DNA of 31,855 nucleotides from Phytophthora quininea (lineage: Eukaryota > Oomycota > Peronosporomycetes > Peronosporales > Peronosporaceae), in contig JAAVTG010000527.1 in NCBI GenBank assembly GCA_011947345.1, forward strand, positions 1 to 31,855, written 5' to 3'. The position numbers and the translations under genes are program-made. A model generated the notes under the pieces. That model saw only the letters and a program-made list of their open reading frames with translations, was not told where the DNA came from and did not search any database. Of the stretch, positions 29,462-31,855 are shown in pieces. Each line of letters opens with the position of its first letter. Position 1 is the stretch's first letter.

Positions 29462-31680
29462 CTAGCTTTGAGTTAGCAACATGCCTGCATCCAACGACAC
29501 CGGAGCCAAGTGCAGATTTTGACGAACTAGTGGATGGTGTCGGAGCATTTTCGTCATCGAGTCGACAGTCGGTCGGGACCCCGTCGTTGGCGTCGACGGG
29601 GACATGCGAAGCATCAGCGATTTCACCAAGTCGGCAGTTGACTCTGTCGTGGGAGTGCATGTAGTGCTACTGGTAGTAGCGTTTTCCACCGACTGGAGAT
29701 GTTGGCGCCTCAACATCGAGCCGTCCGATTTGCTCTTCTGCAAGGACGGCAAAATGGCTTTCGCAAGCACGCCGTCAATCTGTCGAGAGTCCCCTAAAGC
29801 ACTCGCTTGGTTGGAGTTTTTCCGTCCAGCAATGGCATTTCGATGCCTAATAATTGAGTTGCCCTTTGCTAGTTTCCCAGACACCATTGCCTTTGTTGGG
29901 AGGTAGATCATGCCAACTGGAGGGCTGATTGCCGTGTTACCGGGGCCCTACTCTTGATAGCTAGTGCTGCTGGCCCAACTAAACATGGTGCAGTCGCTGA
30001 CTCAACGAGCGCCATATCAACTGTGCATGAGTGGAAATCTTGCCAACATTTTTGACAGTTGACAGTGAAGCATGCGGAACACCAGAGCTCAGCACCTCGA
30101 ACAGAGCACGAGCAGCAAACGAGAACTACATCATCCTCTGGCGGGGTACTTCCGTAGTGTTGTTTGCTTGAAGTTTCTTCGCAACAAGCCCAGAGCGAGC
30201 TCCTTCCGATATCGGGTGAATTTCTGGAGTTGGATGGACTGCTTTGTGAACGATCTCACGCCTTATTGTACGAGAATCACTTCGTTCCTCCGTGATTGGA
30301 GTCGAGGTGCTGCCATGGATCATCTGAACGCTTTGGCTGGATCGCAGGCCACCCCGGTCCATGATTTTGCCATCGCTAATAAACTTCCAGGACTTGTGCA
30401 ATTGAACCTTACGCCGAATATTTTCGACGTGTGTGACGCGCTTCCTCCAACGGTAGCTTGTGGGCTAGCATTCGCTGGCTGACGGAAGCTTCCACTGCTC
30501 GCCGGACTCTTTCCGTCGTCATGAGGTCTCTCGCGGGCACAGCACTCATCCACCGGCGCTGCAGATTGTGGAGCTACCTTTCGCCAGTTCGGGAAGATCG
30601 ACTCGATTTCATCGAGTTCTCGCAAACGCAGCGGTCCGTCCAGTGCTGTTGAGTTTTCGCTGCTAGAACGAATGGATGTCGTCAATAGACTTTGTAAAAT
30701 AATGTTGAGCGAAGACAGATATTCACCGAGGGATTGGTCCAGGTGGAAATGATGGAGAGCAGGCTGAATCGCCCCCTGAATCACGAGGTCGCAGAAGGCC
30801 TCAAAGGCGACACCTTCTTCATTGGCGTACCAGAATGAAAGGTGCGTAGCAGATGACGCCGTCATCGATATGCCAACCGCTTTGCAGATCTTCACCATGG
30901 TTAAACTACATTCATATGGAGATCTGTCGTCGACTGAAGCAGAACCTGGCAACGAATGCTCAGAAGACGGTCTGAGGGGATGGCACGAAATAAGTGGCCA
31001 CAGTGGAGCGAGCCGTTCGAAGATGGCTGCTCGATTTTCAGTTGTCGGAGGGATTTCCATCCCAAACAGGGGAGCTGGCGTCCCTGGTCGTGTCATGTAG
31101 CTGGTGGCGGGTCGCGACTGCGAAGATTTGATTTTCTCCATTGTAACTCGCCCCAGCAGAGGCTTCGGTGCTGTACCTGTTCTTGATGACTGCTGATATC
31201 CTGGCGTCGACAATTCCAGACTCAAAGTCTCGATTGGCTTTTGCCGAACACTTGTTGGTGTCGGCAGCTCAAGGCTCAGGAGCTCGATGGGTTTCTGCAT
31301 TTGTGTTGGCACAGGTTCTTTCTTTTCAGGTTCAAACGTCAGATAGCCGTCCCATGGATTCGGACGAGGAGAAGTTTTCAGTGGAGTCGATCGTCGACTC
31401 TTCCGTGACTTCGATCGCTGTCCGTCCAACGGATCAAGCGCAGTCTGGTTCGATCGGATTTGCTCCTCTTCGTCTGGGTCTCGCAACAGTCGATCCGTGT
31501 CAAAGTCCCCCATTCATTGACTTCAGCAGAGCGTGGTCGATCGTCGCGTGGAGAGTGCGCATCCAGGCTCAGTTCCGCCGTCTTCTTCACAGCAGAATTT
31601 CTTTTCTGCGACTTCGACTCGAGATCCCTCGACTCGGAGGAAGAGCGTCCACACCAGCAGCAGTATACGGCCGTGGGCAT
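29462..31680 (-). CDS. Low-complexity protein with B-box-like zinc finger
   Basis: The literal ATG at 31513 starts MGDFDTDRLLRDPDEEEQ. Restoring one base in the C run at 31507-31511 joins it to an upstream frame with an ATG at 31680 (MPTAVYCCWCGRSSSESRDL), so the true start may be further up. The N-terminal half is Ser/Pro-rich; the middle includes SFWYANEEGVAFEAFCDLVI. Further one-base losses near 30447, 30143-30146 and 29922-29924 are needed to continue the frame. After the second comes a zinc-binding segment, LVCCSCSVRGAELWCSACFT then CQKCWQDFHSC, spaced like a B-box. The tail is Ser/Thr-rich and ends at 29462. The product is about 700 residues with no membrane segments. It may be a regulatory or scaffolding protein; its partner is unknown. 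The zinc segment is clear, the rest unrecognised. Confidence 0.6.
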
Positions 31681-31855
31681 TCGGCGTTCTTGTCAGGACC
31701 ACTGAAACCACCAACAACCGGTTCTGCCGAGCGAACTTTGCGTCCAGGCGAAGAAGTCTCGGGTGAAGCAAATGCGCTGCTCGTTGTCAATGTCTGCCCA
31801 CCCTGAGAGAAATTCCACGGCGTTCAGCCTAGCTCCGCAGCTTGCGACCCAATTG

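Noticed and set aside
2087..31680. Programmed ribosomal frameshifting
   Set aside because: There are too many sites, in unrelated genes, with no common slippery heptamer or downstream structure; sequencing or consensus error explains them better.
31168..31806. 212-residue plus-strand ORF at the right edge
   Set aside because: It overlaps the minus-strand B-box gene in antisense, lacks a recognisable domain, and is best explained as a shadow.

Overview
The window looks like nuclear DNA of an oomycete, most likely a Phytophthora/Pythium/downy-mildew relative. The evidence is: 53-86 nt introns with GT..AG ends, gaps under 100 bp between convergent genes, oomycete-type initiator motifs (CATTCTCGTTT, TTCATTCTGCC), a bZIP factor with a non-canonical basic region, a small secreted cysteine-rich protein, and a Merlin-type DNA transposon. 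The species cannot be named from sequence alone.

Layout. 1-2086: relics of a Ulp1-type (C48) protease gene, split by about 0.9 kb of unrelated DNA and ending in an in-frame stop, then a patch of ATACCTGG-type repeats. 2087-4044 (+): a three-exon alpha-helical orphan protein. 4137-14696 (-): a very large sacsin-like chaperone gene with five exons, two HSP90-like/sacsin repeat modules and a C-terminal RING finger. 14805-15013 (-) and 15206-15637 (+): small hypothetical genes. 16314-16748 (-): an unrecognised Q/P-rich protein. 16926-19666 (+): a p300/CBP-type histone acetyltransferase with bromodomain, PHD and KAT11. 19755-about 21735 (-): a STRIP/Far11 subunit of the STRIPAK complex, lacking its N-terminus. 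About 21735-22153 (+): a single-domain parvulin, also 5'-truncated. 22224-23025 (-): a parvulin protein that reads best as signal peptide, PPIase, membrane segment, PPIase. 23548-25085: a complete Merlin (IS1016/ISXO2-like) transposon with TIRs, an 8-bp target duplication and a three-exon transposase, apparently inserted in another gene. 25822-26761 (+): bZIP factor. 27069-28939 (+): TPR plus a 2OG-oxygenase-like domain. 29076-29288 (-): small secreted cysteine-rich protein. 29462-about 31680 (-): a low-complexity protein with a B-box-like zinc finger.

A dominant technical feature is that nearly every long gene must change reading frame several times (about 17 times in the sacsin gene alone). 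Almost every change is repaired by one base in a homopolymer or short mononucleotide run, and nearly all are missing bases. Conserved residues continue across each break. This is the signature of uncorrected long-read (or pyrosequencing) consensus errors, not of a block of pseudogenes, and I annotated genes across these points. Functionally the window is ordinary gene-dense core genome (chromatin, kinase/phosphatase scaffold, protein folding) interspersed with transposon-derived and fast-evolving segments. I see no CRISPR array, rRNA, tRNA or clear operon-like system.
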